This document shows, piece by piece, positions 8,720 to 17,103 of a stretch of DNA of 64,000 bases. Each line of letters opens with the position of its first letter. The stretch's first letter is position 1. Both the position numbers and the translations under genes were made by a program. The stretch is taken from contig NZ_CP011427.1 in assembly GCF_001506165.1 (NCBI RefSeq), positions 3,410,001-3,474,000 on the forward strand, in the 5' to 3' direction. Under the pieces are notes generated by a model, which ran no database searches, was not told the DNA's origin, and worked only from the letters and a program-made list of their open reading frames with translations. The DNA comes from Pantoea vagans. Its GTDB lineage: Bacteria; Pseudomonadota; Gammaproteobacteria; Enterobacterales; Enterobacteriaceae.

Positions 8720-9988
8720 ATGAAAAGACGTTCGTTGCTTAAAGCTTTTGCGCTCTCCGCCACCGTGGCCAGTTTGGGCTTTACCTTTGGTGCCCAAGCC
8801 GCTGACACCATCAAAGTCGGCATCATGTCTTCACTCTCCGGCACCATGGCGATCTCGGAGACACCGCTGAAAGACGTGGCGTTAATGACCATCGATGAGA
8901 TCAACGCCAAAGGCGGTGTGCTGGGCAAAAAGCTGGAGCCGGTGGTGGTGGATCCCGCCTCAAACTGGCCGCTGTTTGCCGAGAAAGCACGCCAACTGCT
9001 GACGCAAGATAAAGTCGCGGCGGTCTTCGGCTGCTGGACCTCGGTATCACGCAAGTCAGTGCTGCCGGTGTTTGAAGAGCTGAACGGCTTGCTGTTCTAC
9101 CCGGTGCAGTATGAAGGTGAAGAGATGTCACCGAACGTGTTCTACACCGGCGCGGCACCGAACCAGCAGGCGATCCCGGCGGTGGAATACCTGATGAGCG
9201 AAGACGGTGGCAGCGCGAAACGCTTCTTCCTGCTCGGTACCGATTACGTCTACCCACGCACCACCAACAAAATCCTGCGCGCCTTCCTGCACAGCAAAGG
9301 TATTCAGGATAAAGACATCGAAGAGGTCTATACGCCGTTTGGTTACAGCGACTATCAGACCATCGTGTCCAACATCAAGAAATTCTCCGCTGGTGGCAAA
9401 ACCGCGGTGATCTCCACCATCAACGGTGACTCTAACGTGCCGTTCTACAAAGAGCTGGCGAACCAGGGCATCAAAGCGACGGACATTCCGGTGATTGCTT
9501 TCTCTGTCGGTGAAGAGGAGCTGCGTGGTATCGACACCAAACCGCTGGTCGGTCAGTTGGCGGCGTGGAACTACTTTGAATCCGTTGATAACCCAACCAA
9601 TGCCAAGTTTGTTGCGGATTACCGCGCCTACGCGAAAGCACACAACCTGCCGAACGCCAACACGGTCGTGACCAATGACCCAATGGAAGCGACCTATGTC
9701 GGCATTCACATGTGGGCACAGGCGGTGGAGAAAGCGGGTACGACCGATGTCGACAAAGTGCGCGCAGCGATGGCAGGACAGACCTTTAAAGCACCAGACG
9801 GTTTCACCCTGACCATGGATAAAACCAACCACCACCTGCATAAACCGGTGATGATTGGCGAAGTGGAAGAGAACGGCCAATTCAACGTGGTGTGGCAGAC
9901 CGATAAGACGGTACGTGCACAGCCGTGGAGCCCGTACATCGCGGGTAACGATAAGAAGCCTGACTATCCGGTGAAATCGACGCAGTAA
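8720..9988 (+). CDS. urtA: Urea ABC transporter, periplasmic substrate-binding protein UrtA
   Basis: Binds urea in the periplasm and delivers it to UrtBC. 422 aa with an N-terminal signal containing a twin-arginine-like motif (KRRSLLK) and ending GAQAAD, then a Leu/Ile/Val-type (Peripla_BP_5) fold starting TIKVGIMSSLSGTMAISE. Stretches such as FGCWTSVSRKSVLPVFEE and GLLFYPVQYEGEE are characteristic of UrtA rather than amino-acid binding proteins. I chose the ATG at 8720, with GAGGG just upstream, over an upstream in-frame codon that would overlap the GntR gene. Its 3' end is followed by two hairpins before urtB. Confidence 0.93.
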   Translation: MKRRSLLKAFALSATVASLGFTFGAQAADTIKVGIMSSLSGTMAISETPLKDVALMTIDEINAKGGVLGKKLEPVVVDPASNWPLFAEKARQLLTQDKVAAVFGCWTSVSRKSVLPVFEELNGLLFYPVQYEGEEMSPNVFYTGAAPNQQAIPAVEYLMSEDGGSAKRFFLLGTDYVYPRTTNKILRAFLHSKGIQDKDIEEVYTPFGYSDYQTIVSNIKKFSAGGKTAVISTINGDSNVPFYKELANQGIKATDIPVIAFSVGEEELRGIDTKPLVGQLAAWNYFESVDNPTNAKFVADYRAYAKAHNLPNANTVVTNDPMEATYVGIHMWAQAVEKAGTTDVDKVRAAMAGQTFKAPDGFTLTMDKTNHHLHKPVMIGEVEENGQFNVVWQTDKTVRAQPWSPYIAGNDKKPDYPVKSTQ

Positions 9989-9994
9989 GTGGGT

Positions 9995-10060
9995 GGTCGC
10001 CATCAATGGCGACCCTGGATTATTTGCGCGGACTCCGTAGGGTCGCCAATTTTGGCGACC
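9995..10060. repeat. Two REP-like hairpins between urtA and urtB
   Basis: GGTCGCCA-TCAA-TGGCGACC (9995-10014) and GGTCGCCAA-TT-TTGGCGACC (10041-10060) are two perfect stem-loops sharing the same arm. No U-run follows either, so they are not typical terminators. Their form suggests a dispersed extragenic repeat. Placed after the binding-protein gene of an ABC operon they could raise urtA transcript stability over urtBCDE, as REP elements do after malE. Confidence 0.75.
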
Positions 10061-10097
10061 ATTTTCAACGCCGCTTCAGTTCAACAGGATCATCACC

Positions 10098-11663
10098 ATG
10101 ACAATCCGCCGTTATCTTTGCTGTCTGCTGCTGCTCCTGCCTTGGCTGGCTCAGGCGGGCGATGGCGCTGACTTCGCTGCCGCCAGTCGCACCGAACAAG
10201 CCACGCTACTGCAAAAGTGGGCCGCTGCACCGCAGGCGAGCCGCGTGCCGCTGCTGCAGGCACTGCGCAACGAAAGCGTGGTCATTGACCAGGACAAACA
10301 GCCGTTCAGCCAACAGGCTAACACCTTCACCCCGCTAGACAGCGCGCAACACCCCAATGGTGACACCAAAAAGCTGTTTATGAACAACCGTCTGCGCGTG
10401 CTGATCGCCAGCGCCCTCGCCGCCCACCAGCTGGTGAGTGATGACCCGGCCCTGCGCCTGCGCGCCGCACAACAGTTACAAAACGACGGAGCCGCCGATC
10501 AGCTTCCGCTGATTGAACAACGCCTCGCCGTCGAAAAAGACGCACAGGTACATGCTGTATTAGCCATGGCCGCGGCCAACCTGCAACTGGCCAGCCCGGA
10601 TGCCGCCGTGCGCCTCAAAGCAGTTACGCTACTTGGGGAATCCAGCGATCCCAATATGCAGGCTAGCCTCAATCGTTTAACGCAAGCCAGCAATGAGCCG
10701 GATGCCCAGGTACGCGCGGCAGCAACCGCCAGCCTGCAACAGATCAAACATCGGCTGATGTGGGGCGATCTGCTGGGCCAGGCCTTTACCGGTCTCTCTC
10801 TCGGCTCGATCCTGCTGCTGGCTGCTCTCGGTCTGGCGATCACCTACGGCCTGCTCGGCGTCATCAACATGGCGCACGGCGAGATGCTGATGCTGGGTGC
10901 CTATGCCACCTGGTTTGTGCAGAACCTGTTCCAGCAGTTCGCGCCACAGTGGCTGGCGTGGTATCCGCTGCTGGCCCTGCCGGTGGCATTCCTGGTCACT
11001 GCGGGCATCGGTATGCTGCTGGAGCGCACCATTATCCGTCACCTGTACGGCCGCCCACTGGAAACGCTGCTCGCCACCTGGGGCATCAGCCTGATGCTGA
11101 TCCAACTGGTGCGCATGCTGTTCGGCGCGCAAAACCTCGAAGTGGCTAACCCAGGCTGGCTCTCTGGCGGCTTGCAGGTCCTGCCCAACCTGGTGCTGCC
11201 GTACAACCGTATCGCGGTGATCCTGTTCGTGTTTGCCGTGTTAGGCCTCACCTGGCTGCTGCTGAACAAAACGCGCTTGGGCCTCAGCGTGCGTGCCGTG
11301 ACGCAAAACCGCGCCATGGCCGATTGCTGCGGCGTGCCCACCGGGCGCATCGATATGCTGGCATTCGGCCTCGGTTCTGGCATTGCAGGACTCGGCGGCG
11401 TGGCGTTATCGCAGTTGGGTAACGTCGGCCCCGAACTCGGCCAGGGCTACATCATCGACTCGTTCCTCGTGGTAGTGCTGGGTGGTGTCGGGCAACTGGC
11501 GGGCACCGTGGTGGCGGCCTTTGGCCTCGGCATTCTCAACAAAGTACTGGAACCGCAAATTGGTGCGGTGCTGGGTAAAATCCTCATCCTCGTGTTGATC
11601 GTGCTGTTTATTCAGAAACGTCCACAGGGCCTGTTTGCCTTTAAAGGGAGGGTCATCGACTAA
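10098..11663 (+). CDS. urtB: Urea ABC transporter permease UrtB
   Basis: Inner-membrane permease of the LivH type, 521 aa. It begins with a signal-like segment (residues 1-20, LAQAGDG) and a long periplasmic-type helical region (~20-215, Ala/Gln-rich), a feature of the UrtB subfamily. The eight or so transmembrane helices follow (from about 225, LGQAFTGLSLGSILLLAALG), including the LivH-type VINMAHGEMLMLGAY motif. Start ATG has AGGA upstream. The stop TAA overlaps the urtC ATG by one base (TAATG), so the two are translationally coupled. Confidence 0.92.
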   Translation: MTIRRYLCCLLLLLPWLAQAGDGADFAAASRTEQATLLQKWAAAPQASRVPLLQALRNESVVIDQDKQPFSQQANTFTPLDSAQHPNGDTKKLFMNNRLRVLIASALAAHQLVSDDPALRLRAAQQLQNDGAADQLPLIEQRLAVEKDAQVHAVLAMAAANLQLASPDAAVRLKAVTLLGESSDPNMQASLNRLTQASNEPDAQVRAAATASLQQIKHRLMWGDLLGQAFTGLSLGSILLLAALGLAITYGLLGVINMAHGEMLMLGAYATWFVQNLFQQFAPQWLAWYPLLALPVAFLVTAGIGMLLERTIIRHLYGRPLETLLATWGISLMLIQLVRMLFGAQNLEVANPGWLSGGLQVLPNLVLPYNRIAVILFVFAVLGLTWLLLNKTRLGLSVRAVTQNRAMADCCGVPTGRIDMLAFGLGSGIAGLGGVALSQLGNVGPELGQGYIIDSFLVVVLGGVGQLAGTVVAAFGLGILNKVLEPQIGAVLGKILILVLIVLFIQKRPQGLFAFKGRVID

Positions 11664-12739
11664 TGAGCCAACCCATCACCTTAACGCTGGCGCGCAAAGC
11701 GCCGCGCCTCAGCATCGGCCTCGGCATCGTGGTCACCGCGCTGCTGTTGATCATGCCGTTCTGCGCCTTGTTGCCCGCCACGCACCCGTTGGCGATCTCC
11801 ACCTACACGCTGACGCTGGTGGGGAAAATTCTCTGCTATGCCACCGTCGCGGTAGCACTGGATTTGGTGTGGGGCTATGCCGGATTACTGTCGCTCGGGC
11901 ACGGCCTGTTCTTCGCGTTGGGCGGCTATGCCATGGGCATGTACCTGATGCGTCAGGCCTCTGGCGAGGGCTTACCGGCGTTTATGTCATTCCTGTCGTG
12001 GAACGAGCTGCCGTGGTTCTGGGCCGGTACCCAGCACTTTGCCTGGGCGCTGTGTCTGATCATGCTGGTGCCCGGCTTGCTGGCGCTGGTGTTTGGCTTC
12101 TTCGCCTTCCGCTCAAAGATCAAAGGCGTTTACTTCTCGATCATGACGCAAGCGCTGACCTACGCGGGCATGCTGCTGTTCTTCCGCAATGAAACCGGCT
12201 TCGGTGGCAACAACGGCTTCACCGGCTTCACCACCCTGCTCGGCTTTAATGTCACCGCCACCGGCACCCGCATCGGACTGTTTATCGCCACCGTGCTGTT
12301 GCTGCTGATCAGTCTGGGGATTGGCTTCGCGCTGGCACGCAGCAAGTTTGGCCGTGTACTCACCGCAGTGCGTGATGCAGAAAACCGCCTGATGTTCGTC
12401 GGTTATGATCCTAAAGGATTCAAGCTGTTTGTCTGGACGCTCTCCGCCGTACTGTGCGGGCTGGCTGGCGCCCTGTATGTGCCGCAGGTGGGCATCATTA
12501 ACCCCAGTGAAATGTCCCCCACCAACTCGATTGAGGCGGCCATTTGGGTGGCGCTGGGCGGTCGCGGTACCTTGATTGGCCCGCTGTTAGGTGCGGCGAT
12601 TGTCAACGGAGCCAAAAGTTGGTTTACCGTTGCCTTCCCGGAATACTGGCTGTTCTTCCTCGGCCTGATGTTTATCCTCGTCACGCTGTTCCTGCCGCGT
12701 GGTGTGATTGGCCTGCTGCGCCGGAGGCGTGATGACTGA
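11663..12739 (+). CDS. urtC: Urea ABC transporter permease UrtC
   Basis: LivM-type inner-membrane permease, 358 aa, partner of UrtB. About nine hydrophobic helices; the family motif DLVWGYAGLLSLGHGLFFALG is clear near residue 75, and the EAA-like loop region lies near ALARSKFGRVLTAVRDAENR. It overlaps urtB by 1 base and urtD by 8 bases, typical of a tightly coupled operon. Confidence 0.92.
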   Translation: MSQPITLTLARKAPRLSIGLGIVVTALLLIMPFCALLPATHPLAISTYTLTLVGKILCYATVAVALDLVWGYAGLLSLGHGLFFALGGYAMGMYLMRQASGEGLPAFMSFLSWNELPWFWAGTQHFAWALCLIMLVPGLLALVFGFFAFRSKIKGVYFSIMTQALTYAGMLLFFRNETGFGGNNGFTGFTTLLGFNVTATGTRIGLFIATVLLLLISLGIGFALARSKFGRVLTAVRDAENRLMFVGYDPKGFKLFVWTLSAVLCGLAGALYVPQVGIINPSEMSPTNSIEAAIWVALGGRGTLIGPLLGAAIVNGAKSWFTVAFPEYWLFFLGLMFILVTLFLPRGVIGLLRRRRDD

Positions 12740-13523
12740 GCAACTGTTTACCCAACCCCATCCAGCAGACCGCCACCGCGATCAGAGCGATCCGGTGCTG
12801 CAGCTGGAGAAGATCAACGTCTCATTTGATGGCTTCCGCGCCCTGACCGATCTGTCACTGAAGATCGGCGTTGGCGAACTGCGCTGTGTGATCGGCCCCA
12901 ACGGCGCGGGCAAAACCACCTTGATGGATGTGATCACCGGCAAAACCCGTCCTGATAACGGGCAAGTGATCTACGACCAGGACACCGATCTCACCAAAAT
13001 GTCACCGGTGGAGATCGCGCGCGCTGGCATTGGCCGTAAGTTCCAGAAACCCACGGTGTTTGAAGCGTTAACGGTGTTTGAGAATCTGGAGATCGCGCTG
13101 AAAAATGATAAATCCGTGTGGGCCAGCTTGCGGGCAAAGCTCAATGGCGAGCAGCAAGACCGCATTGATGAAGTGCTGAAACTGCTGCGACTCGGAGGCG
13201 AACGCCAACGCAAGGCGGGTTTGCTGTCGCACGGCCAGAAGCAGTTTCTTGAAATCGGCATGCTGCTGGTGCAAGACCCCCATCTGCTGCTGCTCGACGA
13301 ACCCGCAGCGGGCATGACCGATGCAGAAACTGAGTACACCGCCGAACTGTTTCGTAGCCTGGCAGGCAAGCACTCGCTGATGGTGGTCGAACACGATATG
13401 GGCTTTGTGGAAACTATCGCCGATCATGTCACGGTGTTGCATCAAGGCCAGGTGCTGGCGGAGGGATCGTTACGCGAAGTGCAGGCGGACGATCGCGTTA
13501 TCGACGTTTATCTGGGGCGTTAA
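12732..13523 (+). CDS. urtD: Urea ABC transporter ATP-binding protein UrtD
   Basis: LivG-type ATPase, 263 aa. Walker A GPNGAGKTT, signature LSHGQKQFLEIGM (a degenerate LSGGQ with H for G, usual in UrtD), Walker B LLLLDEPAAGM and the switch region VVEHDMGFV are all present. The ATG at 12732 lies inside the end of urtC and was preferred to an upstream in-frame start. Works with UrtE to drive the UrtBC permease. Confidence 0.92.
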   Translation: MTEQLFTQPHPADRHRDQSDPVLQLEKINVSFDGFRALTDLSLKIGVGELRCVIGPNGAGKTTLMDVITGKTRPDNGQVIYDQDTDLTKMSPVEIARAGIGRKFQKPTVFEALTVFENLEIALKNDKSVWASLRAKLNGEQQDRIDEVLKLLRLGGERQRKAGLLSHGQKQFLEIGMLLVQDPHLLLLDEPAAGMTDAETEYTAELFRSLAGKHSLMVVEHDMGFVETIADHVTVLHQGQVLAEGSLREVQADDRVIDVYLGR

Positions 13524-13524
13524 G

Positions 13525-14223
13525 ATGCTACAAGTCTCCGAACTGAACCAATATTACGGCGGCAGCCACATTCTGCGCGGTCTCTCTTTTGAGGCTAAAT
13601 CAGGCGAGATTACCTGCCTGCTGGGTCGCAACGGCGTGGGGAAAACCACACTGCTGAAGTGCCTGATGGGGTTGATCCCCGCGAAGTCCGGTGAAATTCG
13701 CTGGCAGGATAAAGTGATCAATAGCCGTAAACCGCATCAGCGCGTGCAGTCTGGGATCGCTTATGTGCCACAGGGGCGTGAAATTTTCCCGCGTCTGACG
13801 GTGGAAGAGAACCTGCTGATGGGGCTGGCTCGTTTTTCCGGATCGCAGGCCAAAACGGTGCCAGAGGAGATCTACCAACTGTTCCCGGTGCTACGAGAGA
13901 TGAAAGCACGACGCGGCGGCGATCTTTCTGGCGGGCAACAACAACAGTTGGCGATCGGGCGTGCGCTGGCCTGTAAACCGCAGTTATTGATCCTCGATGA
14001 ACCCACCGAAGGGATCCAACCGTCGGTGATCAAAGAGATCGGCGCGGTGATCCGCCAGTTAGCACAGCGCGGTGACATGGCGATCCTGCTGGTGGAGCAG
14101 TTTTACGATTTCGCCGCCGAGTTGGCCGACAGCTATCTGGTGATGTCGCGCGGGGAGATTGTACAACGTGGCGCAGGTGCCAATATGGAAGCCGAGGGCG
14201 TACGCGGGTTGGTGGCGATTTAA
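13525..14223 (+). CDS. urtE: Urea ABC transporter ATP-binding protein UrtE
   Basis: LivF-type ATPase, 232 aa. Walker A GRNGVGKTT, signature LSGGQQQQLAIGRAL, Walker B LLILDEPTEGIQP and switch LLVEQFYDF are intact. The start MLQVSEL follows the urtD stop by one base with GGGGCG upstream; an in-frame upstream extension would overlap urtD deeply and is unlikely. Last gene of the urea operon; no terminator with a U-run follows, only a short GC-rich palindrome. Confidence 0.92.
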   Translation: MLQVSELNQYYGGSHILRGLSFEAKSGEITCLLGRNGVGKTTLLKCLMGLIPAKSGEIRWQDKVINSRKPHQRVQSGIAYVPQGREIFPRLTVEENLLMGLARFSGSQAKTVPEEIYQLFPVLREMKARRGGDLSGGQQQQLAIGRALACKPQLLILDEPTEGIQPSVIKEIGAVIRQLAQRGDMAILLVEQFYDFAAELADSYLVMSRGEIVQRGAGANMEAEGVRGLVAI

Positions 14224-14234
14224 TATATTGAAAC

Positions 14235-14250
14235 GCGCGATGAATCGCGC
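14235..14250. repeat. Short REP-like palindrome after urtE
   Basis: GCGCGA-TGAA-TCGCGC followed by CGCTAC. The same core with a T-tract appears at 34338-34364. It lies between the convergent urtE and chemoreceptor genes and may serve as a weak bidirectional end or be a dispersed repeat. Confidence 0.5.
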
Positions 14251-14293
14251 CGCTACAGCCCAGTGCCGCAGCGGCGCCATTTATTACCAGAAA

Positions 14294-15880
14294 TTAGTGC
14301 GCCGGTTTTGTATCCAGTTGGAACACGCTGATATTCTCCACCAGCGAGCCGACCTGTTGATTCAGCGCACGTGCTGACTGTGCTGATTGCTGTGACAGCG
14401 TGGCATTCTGCTGTGTCGCCGCATCCATATGCGTCACCGCCAGATTCACCTGCTCGATCCCCACGCTCTGTTCCGCGCTGGCTGCCGAGATATTTTCCAT
14501 CAGCTCACACAACTGCTTCACGCTTTCGACAATCTCCTGCATTGACGATCCCGCCCCTTTAACCAGCGTGTTGCCCTGCGCAATCAGATTCACCGATCGA
14601 TCGGTGAGGCCACGAATATCACGCGCGGCGGAGGCCGATCGCTGTGCCAGCGCCCGCACTTCTGAAGCCACCACGGCAAAGCCACGGCCATCGTTGCCAG
14701 CTCGGGCCGCCTCGACAGCAGCATTCAATGCCAGAATATTGGTCTGGAACGCGATGCCATCGATCACCGTGACGATCTCGTTGATCTCACGCGAGAACTG
14801 GTGAATTTCCCCCATCGCCACCACCACTTTTTCCACCACCTCACCGCCTTCTCCGGCGCGCTGGCGTGTATCCCGGGCGATGTCGCTGGCATGACGTGCA
14901 TTCTCGGCGTTGTTTTTGACCACCGACGTCAACTGTTCCATGGAAGCCGCCGTCTCTTCCAGTGCGCTTGCCTGCGCTTCATTGCGCGCCGACAATTCAC
15001 GGCTGCCATGCGCCACCTGATCGGTGGTATCCGCAATCGCTTCGGTGCCGGATCGCACACCAGTGACGATGCGCGTCAGGTTGTGGTTCATGTCGCGCAG
15101 TGCCGCCATCAGTTGCGCGGTTTCATCGCGTCCTGATACTTCAATTTGCGCACGCAGATCTCCAGCGGCCACGGTTTTTGCCACGTTGATCGCCTGCTTC
15201 AAAGGGCGGGTGATGCTTTGCACCAGCCAGGCGGTGATGCCGATACCCACCAGCAGAATACAGACCATGGCGATGAGCAGCAGCATGCGGGTTTTCTGGT
15301 AGTGGGCGAGGTTATTCGCCTCGATCTCCTGATGCATCTGCTGCGCGCGCTTCAGGGTGGCAGCCACCAGATCGTCGATTTGCTGCGTGGGTGCGCGGTC
15401 AATCCCTGTCACCAGATGGTCAACGCGGGTGGCGCTGCTACTGTCGCTGATGCGGTAGTTTTCCAGCGCCGCCAGATATTGGCTCTCCAGCCCTGCATGC
15501 ACCTGGCGTGCCTGCTCAACTGGTGCATTAGGCAGCCCCAGCGCTGTCTGGATTTGACTTAACTTACTCAGCAGCGCCTGCGTTTGCTGGCTCTCTTTCA
15601 AAAACGCCTTTTTGTACTTATCGAAGGTCTCCTGCCCTTGCGTGCCGCGTAACAGGGTATTTTTCCACTCCTGCACTTGTATCTTGAACTGCACCTGCGC
15701 ACTGCGCGCGGTGTCGATGCTGTCAGCAATCAAGACTTCACGTGCCATCACGTCTTGATTGTTTTCCAGCGCCTGCATATTGACTTGCAGTCCATGCAGT
15801 CCCATCAACAACGTTGCGAAAAGCAGCAGCGTGGCGAGAAACCCCAGCCGCTGGCCAATTTTAAACTGGTTGAGCTTCAT
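14294..15880 (-). CDS. Methyl-accepting chemotaxis protein
   Basis: 528-aa inner-membrane chemoreceptor. TM1 at about residues 12-32, a periplasmic four-helix-bundle-type sensor (~35-190), TM2 (~195-215, LLLIAMVCILLVGIG), a HAMP domain (~216-268) and the cytoplasmic signalling domain with the highly conserved hairpin tip (IDGIAFQTNILALNAAVEAA). It ends FQLDTKPAH and has no C-terminal CheR-binding pentapeptide. I took the start MKLNQFKIG at 15880 because the longer reading frame adds 68 unlikely residues. It converges on the urea operon, so urea or a related compound is a possible ligand; this is inference only. Confidence 0.9.
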   Translation of the reverse strand: MKLNQFKIGQRLGFLATLLLFATLLMGLHGLQVNMQALENNQDVMAREVLIADSIDTARSAQVQFKIQVQEWKNTLLRGTQGQETFDKYKKAFLKESQQTQALLSKLSQIQTALGLPNAPVEQARQVHAGLESQYLAALENYRISDSSSATRVDHLVTGIDRAPTQQIDDLVAATLKRAQQMHQEIEANNLAHYQKTRMLLLIAMVCILLVGIGITAWLVQSITRPLKQAINVAKTVAAGDLRAQIEVSGRDETAQLMAALRDMNHNLTRIVTGVRSGTEAIADTTDQVAHGSRELSARNEAQASALEETAASMEQLTSVVKNNAENARHASDIARDTRQRAGEGGEVVEKVVVAMGEIHQFSREINEIVTVIDGIAFQTNILALNAAVEAARAGNDGRGFAVVASEVRALAQRSASAARDIRGLTDRSVNLIAQGNTLVKGAGSSMQEIVESVKQLCELMENISAASAEQSVGIEQVNLAVTHMDAATQQNATLSQQSAQSARALNQQVGSLVENISVFQLDTKPAH

Positions 15881-15935
15881 AAATCTGAACCCTGGTAAAA
15901 AGAGAGGAGAACGACTGTGACGAATGTCGCAGGAG

Positions 15936-15963
15936 TTATCGTCCAACAGGGGGATGGGCTTTA
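15936..15963 (-). promoter_or_regulatory. Candidate sigma-28 (FliA) promoter for the chemoreceptor
   Basis: On the minus strand TAAAGCCC is followed by GACGATAA, 16 bases after the TAAA, against a consensus of TAAAGTTT-N11-GCCGATAA. Seven of eight -10 positions match; the spacer is one base long. It lies 56 bases before the chemoreceptor ATG, where class-3 motility promoters are expected. Confidence 0.5.
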
Positions 15964-16009
15964 TACGATTGGCGAGGATATTGCGTGACAGTTTTATGAC
16001 AGCACGCAC

Positions 16010-16047
16010 GAGGACCGCCAGCCTCTGTGCGGTCCCAGACGGCGTTA
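16010..16047. repeat. Copy of a 38-bp sequence also found at 58275-58313
   Basis: GAGGACCGCCAGCC...GTGCGG...CAGACGGCGT recurs near 58.3 kb with about six differences. Here it lies between the chemoreceptor and deoX and is followed by a GC-rich stretch and a run of A. Probably a fragment of a dispersed repeat. Confidence 0.55.
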
Positions 16048-16089
16048 CCGCTGGGCCTTCATGCTTCAGGCCCCCCGCCGTCAAAAAAA

Positions 16090-17103
16090 TTACAGAATTC
16101 CCGTCTCCACGCTAAAGTGGCGCTTCTCACCTGGAGCCAATTCAATCAGCGTGCCGGCACGCTGCGCCGCCTTAAATCCTTCCGGTCGGCAGGTGGAGGG
16201 CAGCACATAGGCCGCGACCTGCTGATCGTGGTTGTACAGCATCCAGCGCGTGGCATGCGGGAACTGGCGGCTATCGAAGCGGGTCATCAGTGCGAAGCCT
16301 TCCGGCGCATGCAACTCAAACTGCACTTCGTTGCCGTACTGCGGCAAATTATCGGCAAAGAACACAATCTCAGGATCGCACATTTCCGGCTGACCCAACT
16401 GCTGGAATGCTTGCGGATCGCGCGCCAGTTGATCGGTATAGGCGCTCCACTGCGGTGTCGGCTTCACATGGGCTGGAATCGACGTCCGTAACTGAAAGGC
16501 ATCCTGTGGGATCGACTGCTTAAAGCGGCCATTTGCCAGCCAGGCGCTGTTCAGATGACACATATACTGTAGCGGCATCGGTGCTCCCGCCAGATTGGTG
16601 ACGTTCATTTCAATCTGCAGGCGCGGCGTGTCGGCATGCAACCGCACCGCCGGAGAGGCTAAGTAGTGATGGCCAAAACCTTTCACATACTCAGTTTCGC
16701 CTTCCAACGACACACGATCCTGCTCCAGCACGATCCATGCGCTGTCCATGCGGGCGCAGGCCATTTCACCGTGCAGCGGATGGTCATCCTCCGGGGCCGG
16801 GCAACCGTTGGCCAGCAAACCCGAATGAAAGGCAAAACAGCCATAGGTATCGATAATCGAGCTGCCGAGCAGCGGCTGTTTGAAACTGTGCCCCATGGTC
16901 AGCGAGTGGCCATCAAAGCTGGCATCCCACACCATCTGCCCGTAAAACGGCAGCACAATCACCGTACCGCGCAGGTTGCTGATGCGTACCGCTTCAACAC
17001 CCGCCGGATAGCGGAATAACTCGACGTGGAAAGTCGCATTGTGCAGCAGCGTGCTGGGCGTTTCATGGAACTGCTCCCGGCGCAACGGTAAACGGGTTTT
17101 CAT
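16090..17103 (-). CDS. deoX: Aldose-epimerase-like protein (DUF4432 type), DeoX-like
   Basis: 337-aa soluble protein, probably of the galactose-mutarotase-like beta-sandwich superfamily (LPFYGQMVWDASFDG, HGEMACARMDSAWI, LQIEMNVTNLAG). It is the third gene of a deoK-deoP-deoX operon: its start ATGA overlaps the permease stop by 4 bases. In Salmonella and some E. coli a gene called deoX takes the same place in the deoxyribose regulon; its role is not firmly known. A mutarotase interconverting deoxyribose anomers would fit the fold and context. The symbol rests on position and family rather than a direct alignment. Confidence 0.75.
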   Translation of the reverse strand: MKTRLPLRREQFHETPSTLLHNATFHVELFRYPAGVEAVRISNLRGTVIVLPFYGQMVWDASFDGHSLTMGHSFKQPLLGSSIIDTYGCFAFHSGLLANGCPAPEDDHPLHGEMACARMDSAWIVLEQDRVSLEGETEYVKGFGHHYLASPAVRLHADTPRLQIEMNVTNLAGAPMPLQYMCHLNSAWLANGRFKQSIPQDAFQLRTSIPAHVKPTPQWSAYTDQLARDPQAFQQLGQPEMCDPEIVFFADNLPQYGNEVQFELHAPEGFALMTRFDSRQFPHATRWMLYNHDQQVAAYVLPSTCRPEGFKAAQRAGTLIELAPGEKRHFSVETGIL

